From: Oncomelania hupensis
Lineage: Eukaryota; Mollusca; Gastropoda; Littorinimorpha; Pomatiopsidae
Direction of reading: 5' to 3'
Assembly: GCA_036898135.1 (NCBI GenBank)
Contig: CM072516.1
Span: 58,828,176 to 58,892,175, forward strand
Length of the DNA: 64,000 nucleotides
How positions within the stretch are numbered: the stretch's first letter is position 1; each line of letters starts with the position of its first letter. Below are positions 1 to 11,045 of the stretch, piece after piece. A model generated the notes under the pieces. It worked only from the letters and a program-made list of their open reading frames with translations, did not search any database and had not been told where the DNA came from. The position numbers and the translations under genes were made by a program.

Positions 1-212
1 TTTGTAAACGGGTGTTCGATAAATTAGAGTACAGCCTCAGCGTCCCCTGCGTGGGATGTCTTTATTGTAAAGTGACTGGCTTGTGGAGAGCGTTCAGTTT
101 TACCACTAGGGTTGTTTCAGCAGATTTTTTATGCGGATCAGGGGTTGTCCGGTCCTGATTTGGCTCGGAAGAGTCCGCTGGACCTAAAGCAATAATCATG
201 TAATGTAATGTA
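1..212 (+). repeat. 3' end of a dispersed repeat with (ATGTA)n tail, copy 1
   Basis: This stretch is closely similar to 4934-5205. Both end in the same block (CCTGATTTGGCTC ... GTCCGCTGGACC) followed by a short ATGTA-type pentanucleotide run. Shorter copies of the end block occur at 30871-30919 on this strand, and inverted at 19615-19655 and 20085-20370. Repeated 3' ends with a short tandem tail are typical of LINE- or SINE-type insertions. No coding domain is visible, so the class is open. The 5' end lies outside the window. Confidence 0.6.
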
Positions 213-1215
213 AAGTCCCTTTTGACGGAGGCTGCTCTCAAGTCTATGGGCGTGGTAATCCGAGACAATCCTGACCCAGTGGTGGGACCGGATCCTACCT
301 AAACTGGCCTTCCCGCGTGCCCGCTGGCTGCCGCTCTGGTTCAAGCTTGATCTGGTGCAGTTTTCTTTTTAACCCGCTTTTAATCTTACTCGGACGTGTT
401 TTATCATTAATTTTAGATTAAACTTCTATAATTTGATTGTTTTTATATAATATAGGCCCTATACTGTTCCGTGCAATAACCCGGCAGACCTGGTCTGTCT
501 TCATATAAAAATTATTTTATCTCTCCTTAGACATTAAATAATCCGCTCACTCTGCCCTCCTAGTCGCCCTTTGGCCCTCCTCCCTCCCTCTGCTATACCT
601 TTGGCGGCCTTGTCTTGGCGTCCCTTTTGCCACCCTTGTCACATCTTCACTCTACATTATTGACGCCGTCTTCCTTCCGATTCAACGCATCTTCCTGCTG
701 GTTGTTGTAGCAGCTTTTGCGCTCCTTCTTCATTTGACTCCATTCTGCAAAACGACTTCTTATTACATCGGCCCTCGTTCATCCAAGTCCCCTATATGCT
801 TATGTGTCTGGGGACGTTAATCTACTTGCCTGACTGCCTGCCTAACCTCAGTGGGGAATTGCCTAACAACAGACAGGAAAGGCCAAATAATTTGGCAATT
901 GCCTTACTAGGGTTTAGGCAGAAATTGCCTTACAGACAGAAATTGCTGTACAGGTGAAGATATTTGTAGATTAGTTATTGCCAAGAATACGTTTGTATGA
1001 ATATGTGTTTACTGATGGCAGGCATGTGTTCACGCTTTCCTGATGTGTGCTACATTTTCTTGCTTAATCACATAAGGCACAAATTGTCTAATGTACATGA
1101 AGTATGGTTGGCGGTTCTCCACCTGTCATTATGTACAATGGTATGTAGTATGCATTGCAGTTTTGCTATACTAGACAACCACTTACTACCAACATCATCG
1201 TCTGGGTTTGCTGTC
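213..1215. other. Intergenic, no gene seen
   Basis: I see no coding region. Positions 795-828 resemble the 3' end of the tRNA-Thr-like SINE family (see 47922-48112) and run into a short CTGC-type tail. Positions 855-950 hold several short direct and inverted repeats built on a GGCAATT/AATTGCC core. Confidence 0.5.
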
Positions 1216-1219
1216 AGTT

Positions 1220-1545
1220 CCCCCCCCCCCCCCCCCCCCCCCCCGTTCATTTCCTCCCCGGTCATTTCCTCCCGTCAATTTCCCACCTGGTCAATTCCCC
1301 CCCAGGAAACTTACTCCCCGGTTATTTCCCCCCGTTCTCAACTTCATCCCCATAGTCACTTCCCCCCATTTTTTTTACTCCCTGGTTATTTCCCCCCGTA
1401 ATCAACTTCAGCCCCATAGTCACTCCCCCCCCCCCCCCCCATTTTTTTTACTACCCGGTTATTTTCCCTTGTTATTAATTTCATCCTCAAAGTCACTTCC
1501 CCCATTTTTTTACTCCCCATTTATTCCTCACTCTCATTCCCATCT
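1220..1545 (+). repeat. Degenerate C-rich tandem array, left arm of an inverted pair
   Basis: A run of 25 C (1220-1244) leads into loosely repeated modules of about 13-60 bp that alternate runs of C with TCATTT or GTTATTT blocks. The same modules appear in inverse orientation at 2395-2650, so the two arrays form a long imperfect inverted repeat around 1.55-2.39 kb. Reading frames through it are composition artefacts (proline-rich and phenylalanine-rich). Confidence 0.6.
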
Positions 1546-1887
1546 CAATTAAAATATTGTTGTTAGTTGTGTTGACATTTTTTTAGGGATCACTGAAAAT
1601 CACTGAAAATGAACATAGCTCACTGTACTCACTATTTCTGTCTCCAATTTCTCATTTCTATTCACATTTTCAAAAGTCATTGCTTCAAAATCGCAACAAT
1701 ATGGCAGAGGTGACACACATAGAAATTGGTACATTCATGACATCGACAAAAGGCAAGACAATGATTGCGGACACTATCAGAAGCCATTAGCAGGAAACAA
1801 ATAACGTTTGAAATATGAGTTCCACCATGACACAAAATGCAAGGCAGCAGTGCACGTGATGGTAGTGTTACTTATTGTATTAGTAGT

Positions 1888-2318
1888 GAGGCACGGTGGC
1901 CTAAAGGTAGAGCTTTGGCTTGCGGATCTGAAGGTCCCGGGTTCGAGCCCAGGCCGGGGCATTGTGTTGTGTCCTTGGGAAAGGCACTTTACTCTGTTTC
2001 CTACTCCTTCGGATGAGAGTATAAACCGAGGTCTAGTCTGTGTCGCATACATTCCACCATAACGGACTTTAAAGATCCTGACGCTCATGTCCTAGACGGG
2101 TGAGTGCCGGTGACAAGAACACACCCAGCATGCACTTAGGTCCTTCTCCCCATCCCTGGCTGCCCAGGATTGTGCTCAGTTGTACGGGCGTCAGACCATG
2201 CGCCCAAAGGCTGCGGGTGGGCGTCTCGGGCGGCTTGAGTTAGATCCTGTATCGGCCAGCGCCTTGAGCAGCTCTTGAGCTGGTAAAGCGCAATATAAGA
2301 ACGATTAGTAATAGTAAT
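1888..2318 (+). mobile_element. tRNA-derived SINE, family S1, full-length copy
   Basis: The head has a tRNA-like A box (TGGCCTAAAGG) and a B box at 1940-1950 (GGTTCGAGCCC), which together form an internal RNA polymerase III promoter. A conserved body of about 300 bp follows, then an end near GCGCAATATAAG and an AT-rich triplet tail. Other copies lie at 33366-33780, 40655-40962 (inverse) and 63701-64000, with 3' fragments at 10125-10215 and 31640-31682. It encodes nothing and would depend on a partner LINE for mobility. Which tRNA gave the head is not clear to me. Confidence 0.8.
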
Positions 2319-2334
2319 ACCGGGTGCTAATACG

Positions 2335-2400
2335 CGCTTTACATCGAATGATATCAAACTCAAAGAGCGGCGACCTATACCAACACATACACGCTCACGA
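2335..2400 (-). mobile_element. 3' fragment of SINE family S2
   Basis: On the minus strand this matches the distal part of the S2 SINE near 13665-13720 (GAGCGTGTATGTTGGTATAG block), with several mismatches. It is a short, old fragment next to the right arm of the C-rich array. Confidence 0.5.
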
Positions 2401-2650
2401 GGATGAAATTACGACAGGGGGGAATTTTGTGGGGAGGAAAATCCTGGGGGCACATAATCCCGGGGATGAAATTGTGACAGGGGGGAATTTTCTCGGGAGG
2501 ATAAGTCCTAGGGGGAAATAACCCTGGGGATGAAATTGCGACAGGGGGGAATTTGCTCGGGAGGATCTATCCCAGGGAGGAAATGATCTGGGGGGAAATG
2601 ACCGGGGGGAAATGACCGGGGAGGAAATCACTGGGGAGGAAATGACCGGA
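2395..2650 (-). repeat. Degenerate G-rich tandem array, right arm of an inverted pair
   Basis: Modules of the type GGGGGGAAATGACCGGGG and GGGATGAAATTGCGACAGGG repeat at irregular spacing. Read on the minus strand they match the C-rich modules at 1220-1545. The two arrays flank about 0.85 kb that includes an S1 SINE. Confidence 0.6.
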
Positions 2651-2660
2651 TACCCATCGT

Positions 2661-3292
2661 CTGTGGAGTTTTGATATATGCTTCAGATGTGTTGGCTTCC
2701 AATCATTGCCTATATATATGCAGTTTTCCATGTTTGAGAATTGCTATTTTGGAGACGTTTATAAACATTTTGAAGAAAAACTGTTCAAATGAATCATTGC
2801 TTATCTGAAGTTGTTTGTTGTTGTTGTTGTTTTAAAGTGAAGCAACGTGTGTTCATTTATGTGTGTACTGATGTGACAGTGACAGATCATAGATGTGAGA
2901 CAAGTTTCATGCTTCCCTGATGAGGGACCACGGTTTCTTGCCTTCTGATGTACATGTAATGTCTTACAAAACATTTGTATGTGTATGTTTTCTAAAGGTA
3001 TTATGGAGACATTTAATGTGCAAGTGTGATTGTTTTCGGAACACCCCAGTTGGAGTGCTGGGGGGAGGGGGAGGAAAGGGGGGGGGGGGTCAGTATAAAT
3101 AGTATCCCCACTTTCTGGAAATTTAGTGCTTTAAATTCCCACTGTCGCTGTCTTTCTCCTTTGTTCTTTCTCATTTCTACTCTGTTCTCTATCAATCTAC
3201 TATACTATCTTCTTCTTTGCTTGACCAGTCACCTACCTTTTTTCGTGAAACTCTTCCGGGACAAAACTCCTCATTTGTGTGTGGTCTGTTGG
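2661..3292. other. Intergenic, no gene seen
   Basis: AT-rich, with a short GTT run near 2817-2832 and a G-rich stretch at 3059-3090. No coding or RNA feature is recognisable. The right end abuts the pentanucleotide tail of the LINE copy that starts at 3293. Confidence 0.5.
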
Positions 3293-4830
3293 ATCCTATC
3301 CTATCCTATCCTGTCCCGTAACCCGAAGGTCGTAGGGGCACCACAGATGATCGTTTAACCAGCATACTCCATCTTTCTCTGTCCTCAGCAGCCCTGATGG
3401 CTTCGCTGTGTCAAACCAGTCCATTCTCGAATGTTGTCCCCCCACCTCCCCTTCGGTCTCCCTCCTCCTCCACCTCCCTGCACCGTACCTTGCAGAATAG
3501 TCTTTGCAAGGCCTGATGATCCGGCGACGTGGCCACACCATCGGAGCCTCCGTTTCCCCACCACTGCTAGCGAGCCATCGTGTTGTCCAACGGCCTGCGC
3601 GATGGCCTGTCGGACCCCGTCGCTGGCGACGTGTTGGGTACAGGAAATGCCCAGAAGTCCTCTGCAGCACCCCATCTCCATGCCTTGCACTCCTCGCTGG
3701 AGATCCGCCGCGAGGGTCCATGCCTCGCAAGCACATAGGAAGACGGAGACGACAAGGGAGCGCAGCAGTCCCACCTCGGAATGCAGACCGACGGCCCCGT
3801 CTCTCCAAATGGGCCCCAGCCCCGTCAGGGCAGTAGCCGCCCGCGCGACCCCGGAGAGGACCCCACGCCGGGACCCACCGTCCGACACAACGGCTCCCAA
3901 ACATCCGAAGCCACGCACCGCGCCGAGGGACCGGCCCCGGACCCCGATGTCCGCACCGACGCCACCGGTGCCGCCGGCCACCACCCTGGTCCTCTCTGCA
4001 CCCACCTCCACCCCACAGGCTCCGGAGGTGGTGTCAAGCCTCTGCACCAGCCGCCCAAGCTCCCGCTCCTCTCCAACCAATCCATCGACGCCATCTGCAA
4101 AACGAAGACCGGAGACCGCCCCACCCCCCACGCCGACCGCGCCCCCATGGTCCGCAAGAGCATCCGACACGATGCGCTCCAGGAAGATGCCGAAGAGTGC
4201 CGGAGAGAGCAGGCACCCCCGACGCACACCGACCGCTGCTCCGAACCAGCCCCCGACGGCGCCGCCGCGGAGGACCGCACCGGCAGCCCCGCCACACAGG
4301 TCCCCGATGACTTCAACAACTGTAGGGCTGACGCCGTACACCCCCACCGTTGCCCACAGAGCCGCACGCCAGACTCGGCCAAACGCCCCCCCCGAAGTCC
4401 ACGAACACACGACACAGATGCCGCTGGTGCCGCAGGCATCTCCCACAGACCACTCTGAGGCCGAAAATCTGCCCAGCGGCACCCCGCCCCGCCCCGAATC
4501 CCGCCTGCCCTTCAGCCACGACCTGCCCAGCCCGGGGCCTCAACCCGCTGAGCACTACCTCCAGGAGGACCCCGCCGGGATAGCCGACGAGGCCGACGGT
4601 CCGGCAACCCTCACACTCCCGAAGGCCACTCTCCCCGGGAAGAGTGACGACAAGCGACCGGGTCCACGGCACAGGCCACCCCCCACCCCGCCAGATCCCG
4701 CCACAGACAACGGCGAGGGCATCAACCATCGCCTCTCCCCCCGCCTGCAGCAGCCCCGCGGGCATGCCGTCCACCCCCGCCGACCTCCCCCTCCCCAGCG
4801 CTTGCACTATTGGACGCTTTCTGCCAGGTG
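3293..4830 (-). mobile_element. A-to-G hypermutated LINE copy (LINE family A, copy A1)
   Basis: A 5'-truncated non-LTR retrotransposon in minus orientation, ending in a (GGATA)n tail at 3293-3315. It covers part of the reverse transcriptase and the C-terminal region shared with copies A2-A8 (motifs GCLLSP, FAD-x-x-D, and RWxGHVxxSSGLAKTILQG near the end). From about 3440 to 4810 it differs from sister copies almost only by A-to-G in the sense strand: K to G or R, N to G, T to A, I to V, M to V, Q to R, E to G, Y to C, S to G. The catalytic FADD has become FADG. The last 140 bp at the 3' end are ordinary. The change makes the plus strand very C-rich and removes stop codons on both strands, leaving open frames of 365 codons (3385-4482, minus) and 558 codons (3431-5107, plus) that need not be genes. 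I could not assign a LINE clade. Confidence 0.85.
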
Positions 4831-4933
4831 GTCACTGGGGCTTCCTATGATGTTATTATTTGGCAATGTAGGCATTTTATATGTATGTGTTTTGTTGGTA
4901 TTTTATAATGATGTTTATATTCTATTTTGTTTT

Positions 4934-5205
4934 TGTAAACGGGGGTTCGATAAATTAGAGTATAGCCTCAGCGCCCCATGCGTGGGATGTCTTTATTGTA
5001 AAGTGACCGGCTGGTGGAGTGCCTTCAGTCTTACCACTAGGGTTGTTTCGGCAGATCTTTTATGCGGATCAGGGGCGAGTTCTCTTTCAGCGAAGTTGTG
5101 GTCTTGATTTTGTGGATCTGGTTCGGCTACACTTGTCCTGATTTGGCTCGGAAGAGTCCGCTGGACCTAAAGCAATAATCATGTAATATAATGTAATCCG
5201 TGTGA
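4934..5205 (+). repeat. 3' end of a dispersed repeat with (ATGTA)n tail, copy 2
   Basis: Near-duplicate of 1-212 with one extra block of about 50 bp (5069-5135) that copy 1 lacks. It ends in ATGTAATATAATGTAATC. It lies directly upstream, in the LINE sense, of the hypermutated LINE copy and is itself not C-rich. This places the boundary of the C-rich region near 4810-4830. Confidence 0.6.
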
Positions 5206-5910
5206 GTGAAGTGAGATAAATATAATTTATTTTCATTATCATAAAAGTTATTAAAAAAATTTAATTCTTTTAATACTTTTATATTTTTATGCTATTGACT
5301 CATTTTGAAAAAATGTTGAATGTTCCCTTGATCTCATGATTTTGGAAGCCATTTTGGATTTTCATAATTACTTAATAATTTTTGCCTAAAGTTCTGAGCT
5401 TATTTTGTAATTGTTCTAAAGCTTTTACAATGGATGATATTCATTACATTATATGTTTGGCTTATTTGATTTATAACTGTAAAGTTTTGCATTTGTCATT
5501 AATTCAAGTATCATCTTCATGTTGTTCATAATTTTTTTTTTATTCAATTTTAAAAATTCTGTTTAGCCTTGGTCTTTATTGTTTATTTATAGAGGGTTGC
5601 TTGCATGATCAATTGCTTGATTGATGATGTAAATCTCATGCAAACTCTGAATAAAATCAAATCATCCCAACCAAGTGTTCGTCTTATTGGACAAAGACTG
5701 CGCGATATCACTTTCTACTTTTAATCACTCATATGCACACACCCTGCAGCATTTATAATGTATTATTATTTAGATAACAAAAAAAACCAATTCTTTTAGT
5801 ACAAACAAATTGCCATAGCTTTTGGGCTTAAGTAATAACATCTTTGACTTTGACAAATAAATACATGTTTTTTTTTTTTTCTTACTTTTGTTATAATTGT
5901 TTTGATCATG
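5206..5910. other. AT-rich intergenic, no gene seen
   Basis: Very AT-rich sequence with many in-frame stops in all frames. No repeat family that I recognise. Confidence 0.5.
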
Positions 5911-5911
5911 T

Positions 5912-5977
<66 letters not shown>
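5911..5977 (+). repeat. (CT)n microsatellite
   Basis: About 66 bp of uninterrupted CT, shortly before the tail of LINE copy A2. Confidence 0.9.
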
Positions 5978-5985
<8 letters not shown>

Positions 5986-6020
5986 TAATTGTATGTGAAG
6001 TGAAAAATACCACAGCAAAC

Positions 6021-6655
6021 TATCCTATCGTATCCTATCCTATCCGGTAACTCGGAGGTCGTAGGGGCACCACAGATGATCGTTTAACCAGCGTACTCCA
6101 TCTTTTCCTGTCCTCAGCAACCCTGATTGTTTTGCTCAGTGTCAAACCAGTCCATTCTCGAATGTTGTCTTCCCACCTCTTTTTCGGTCTCCCTCTTCTT
6201 CTACCTCCTTGCACTGTGCCTTGCAGGAAGGTCTTTGCAAGACCTGATGATCTGGTAACGTGGCCATACCATCGGAGTTTCCGTTTTTTTCACCACTGTG
6301 AGCAGGCCATCGTGTTGTCCAATGGCATGTGTGATGGTCTGTCGGACTTCGTCGTTGGTGATGTGCTGGGTATAGGAAATGCCCAGAAGTCTTCTGTAGC
6401 ACCTCATCTCAATGCTTTGTATTCTTCGTTGTAGATCTGCTGTGAGGGTCCATGTTTTGCAAGCATATAGGAAGATGGACATGGGAGCGCAACAGCCTTA
6501 CCATGGAATGTAGACTGATGGTCCTGTCTTTCCACATTGGCATCAACCTCGCCAGGGCAGCAGTTGTTTGTGCCATCCTGGAGAGGACTTCCTGTCGGGA
6601 CCCATAGTCTGATACAATGGCTCCTAAACATTTGAAGCTATGCACTGTGTTGAAG
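6021..6655 (-). mobile_element. LINE family A, copy A2 (left arm of a fold-back)
   Basis: Minus-strand LINE 3' region with its own (GGATA)n tail at the left edge (6021-6046). It encodes the C-terminal block seen in the other copies (cysteine-tryptophan region, RWYGH-like motif, WTG end) with frameshifts. Copy A3 follows head to head in the opposite orientation with a tail at the right edge. The two arms can pair over roughly 600 bp at about 85-90% identity by eye. Confidence 0.8.
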
Positions 6656-7500
6656 GCACAGTCAGCATTGGGAAAAGAGCAATCTCCAGCCTTCGTTTTG
6701 CGGATGGCATTGATGGATTGGCTGGAGAGGAGCAAGAACTTGAACAGCTGGTACAGAGGCTTGACACCACCTCCAGAGCCTATGGAATAGAAATAAGTGC
6801 AGAGAAGACCAAAATTAATTATGACCAACAACACCAATGGCATCAACACGGACATCAAAGTCCAAGGCCAATCCCTCAACACAGTGCTTAGCTTAAAATA
6901 TTTAGGAGCCATTGTATCAGACAATGGGTCCCGACAGGAAGTCCTCTACAGTATCGCACAAACAACTGCTGCCCTGGCGAGGTTGAAGCCAATGTGGAAA
7001 GACAGGATCATCAGCTTACATTCCAAGGTAAGACTGCTGCGCTCCCTTGTCATCTCCATCTTCCTATATGATTGCGAAACATGGACCCTCACAGCAGATC
7101 TACAACGAAGAATACAAAGCATGGGGATGAGGTGCTACAGAATACTTCTGGGCATTTCCTATACCCAGCACATCACCAACGACGAAGTCCGACAGACCAT
7201 CACACAAGCCATTGGACAACACGATGACCTGCTCACAGTGGTGAAAAAACGGAAACTCCGATGGTATGGCCACGTTACCAGATCATCAGGTCTTGCAAAG
7301 ACCATCCTGCAAGCACAGAGCAAGGAGGTAGAAGAAGAGGGAGACCAAAAAAGAGGTGGGAGGACAACATTCGAGAATGGACTGGTTTGACAATGAGCGA
7401 AACAATCAGGGTTTTTGAGGGCAGGGAAAGATGGATTACGCTGGTTAAACGATTATATGTGGTGCCCCTACGACCTCCGAGTTAGGGGATAGGATAGGTA
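6640..7500 (+). mobile_element. LINE family A, copy A3 (right arm of a fold-back)
   Basis: Plus-strand copy starting in the RT domain (SNLRFAD-like block at 6690-6720, with FADG instead of FADD) and running to the (GGATA)n tail near 7485-7500. Coding is broken by frameshifts; the longest remaining open stretch is 6797-7390. It includes the regions used here as unedited reference for copy A1, together with A4 and A5. It forms an inverted repeat with A2. Confidence 0.8.
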
Positions 7501-8325
<825 letters not shown>

Positions 8326-8421
8326 CGTCTCACCACTGTCGCAAAAACACATGCACACCCACAGTATTTCCGTCTGTCTGTCTCTGTCTTTCTCTCTCTA
8401 TCTGTCTCTCTTTCTAGCACG

Positions 8422-8454
<33 letters not shown>

Positions 8455-9204
8455 GCACACGCTGCGGTGAATGGTGATTCCTTACAGGAACTAACTTTTA
8501 CACATTTCAGCGTCACGGATCCTTTTAAAATTCACAGTAAGGGTTGCCCCTCTAAAATAAATTGTGGGTAAAAAATATAGCAAACAAAACAACCTATACT
8601 AACCGTATGGTTTTGATATAAATCGATCCACTCTTTCGTTTATGAGTATATTAAAAGCATTATCCATGATAATTCTAAAAACGGCACCGCAGCGAAGTGT
8701 GTGGCACAGCACAGTTGTTTGTTTATAAGCAAGGAAGATTGCCGACTGTCCCTAAACTAGGCGGTTTGAGTAACGAGTGCACATTATGTCGTTCATTAAT
8801 GGGACAAAGATGCACATTCCACGAAAAATAACCCAAATTCCTTGAGACCCAGGCCGATAAAATAATAATATGATCAGCTGTGAAGCTATTCTGAAGAAAA
8901 TGTGAAGTATTGTTTTTTATGAACTATTGTGATTGGATTGTAGAAGAATCCATTGTTTGAAAGAAGTACGGTAAATAGTGTAAATACCGTATTTATTCAT
9001 GTAATTTTTATGTGGTGATACAGTTTATAATTATGATGCCATGTTGTATTCCTTCATATGTGAAGATATGGGGCTGAAATAGAAATGTAATTCAGTTGTA
9101 TAATTTATACTAATGATGAATGAATGTGTAGTAAATCTGTTATAAATTGAGAGTGAGCTTTGATTATAAAGTTTGGTTCATAGCCACTTGTGATGTAGGC
9201 TACA
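8326..9204. other. Intergenic with a CA tract, no gene seen
   Basis: Includes a (CA)n run at about 8421-8453. The rest is AT-rich single-copy-like sequence without a supported gene. Confidence 0.5.
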
Positions 9205-10118
9205 CAGGGATGCCTACGCTCTCCAACACTCTTCAAAATTTTCCAGGAGCGCGTCATATCAAATGCCCTTGCAGATTACGAAGGCACAGTCAGCATAGGA
9301 CGTAGAACAAACTCCAATCTCCGTTTTGCAGATGACATTAATGGATTGGTTGGAGAGGAACAAGAACTTGGACAGCTGGTACAAAGGCTTGACATTACCT
9401 CCAGAGCCTTTGGATTGGAAATAGGTGCAGAGAAGATCAAAATGATGACCAACAACGCCAATGGCATCAACACGGACATCAAAGTGAAGGCCAGTTCCTC
9501 AACACGGTATATAGCTTCAAATATTTAGGAGCCTTTGTATCAGACAATGGGTCCCGACAGGAAGTCTTCTCCAAGATCGCACAAGCAACTGCTACCCTGA
9601 CAATGTTGAAGCCCATTTGGAAAGACTGACCATCAGTCTACATTCCATGGCAAGGCTGCTGTGCTCCCTTGTCATCTCCATCTTCCTATATGCTTTCGAA
9701 ACATGGACTCTCACAGCATATCTACAACGAAGAATAAAAAGCATGGAGATGAGGTGCTACAGAAGACGTCTGGGCATTTCCTATACCCAGCACAGCAGCA
9801 ACGACGAAGTCCGACAGACCATCACACAAGCCATTGGACAACACGATGACCTGCTCACAGTGGTGAAGAAACGGAAACTCCGATGGTATGGCTACGTCAC
9901 CAGAGCATCAGGTCTTGCAAAGACCATCCTGCAAGGCACGGTGCAAGGAGGCAGAAGAAGAGGGAGACAGAAAAAGAGGTGGGAGGACAACATTCAAGAA
10001 TGAACTGGACTGACACTGAGCGAAGCCATGAGGGTAGCTGAGGACAGAGAAAAATGGAGTACGCTGGTTAAACGATCATCTGTGGTCCCCAACGACCTTC
10101 GAGTTACGGGAGTAGGAT
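9205..10118 (+). mobile_element. LINE family A, copy A4
   Basis: Begins in the RT domain just upstream of the catalytic block (GCLRSPTLF-like, then LRFADDIN near 9318-9340, so the FADD motif is kept here) and ends with a degenerate tail at about 10105-10118. At least two frameshifts and stops break it; the longest remaining open stretch is 9617-10003, ending WEDNIQE. It shows no A-to-G excess relative to A3 or A5. It is an ordinary 5'-truncated, inactive copy. Confidence 0.8.
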
Positions 10119-10124
10119 ATACCT

Positions 10125-10215
10125 GATCGGGCGGCTTGAACTAGATCCTGTATTTGGTAGCGCCTTGAGCAGGTTGTGAGCTAAAAAAGTGCGATATTAA
10201 AGGAACTGTTACACG
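10125..10215 (+). mobile_element. 3' fragment of SINE family S1
   Basis: Matches the S1 end block (GGCGGCTTGA, CTAGATCCTGTATT, AGCGCCTTGAGCAG) and runs into an AATAATAATAA tail. It directly follows LINE copy A4. Confidence 0.7.
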
Positions 10216-11045
10216 AAAAATAATAATAACTGCAATATAAAAACAACTCATAAATTATTATCTTTGAATAAATCTTCTTACCCACAAACACCCCCCTCAC
10301 ACTCCATGTCCTCTTCTTACACTGTCATTTCATTATTGGGCGTATGCTAGGTTAACATGAACTCTTTCTAGGGCAATTTTATCGGGCCAGTTAATTACAA
10401 CAAGCATGGCTATAACATGTAAGTGGTCCCTGGAAATAACGGTGTCAAGGTAAACGTAAAGGTGTTTCCTTAACTTTTGGGTCGTTGGAAGAGACAGGCG
10501 TTTAATAATTGGGACCTCTCTTTTTTCTGGGCCAGATTAAATTATTGTTTGCTGATTATCTGCTCTCTCTGTCCACCTAACCTTTTCTTCTCCCCGGTTC
10601 TAAACAACAGCCAGGTACCCATACAAGGCTGGGTGAACCGGACTGTGTTGTGCGCTTGCTTCATTTGTTGTTTTGTTCAGTGGTGGCACCCAACCAGGTT
10701 ACAAACCAGTCCCATCGAGGTCGTAACTGCACTGCGCTCGACGCTGCTTAACACAACATTTGCATCGTGCGCCCAAACGACTTCGCTATTGCTCCACCCC
10801 ACCACCCGAATTATTTTTAAATTTCCAAAACAAATTTTGTTAGTTTGCAACTCAATAGCTCTACCCAGACCTGTTCACCCCTACCAATGCCAGTCAGGAG
10901 TAAGCAGATTGTCTGTCAGGAGTTTCATCTGTCTGTCAGGAGTACAGTACTGGAATACATTTTTTTGAGAGATTGAGAAAACAGAAAACAAAAAGACAGT
11001 TAAATTTACTACAAAACACACCAAAAAGTAAATTTGAAAAAGCAT
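10216..11045. other. Intergenic, no gene supported
   Basis: One open frame of 163 codons (10477-10968, plus) is present, but its composition (many C, L, S, no domain) does not argue for a gene. No repeat recognised. Confidence 0.4.

Noticed and set aside
3385..4482. 365-codon minus-strand frame as an active reverse transcriptase
   Set aside because: The catalytic FADD is FADG, conserved K, N, Y and T residues are lost throughout, and the 5' part is missing.
3431..5107. 558-codon plus-strand open frame as a novel proline-rich gene
   Set aside because: It is antisense to an edited LINE; its composition follows from T-to-C changes that remove stops, and it ends in an unrelated repeat.
10477..10968. 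163-codon gene
   Set aside because: No domain, no splice or promoter context, and composition like random frame.
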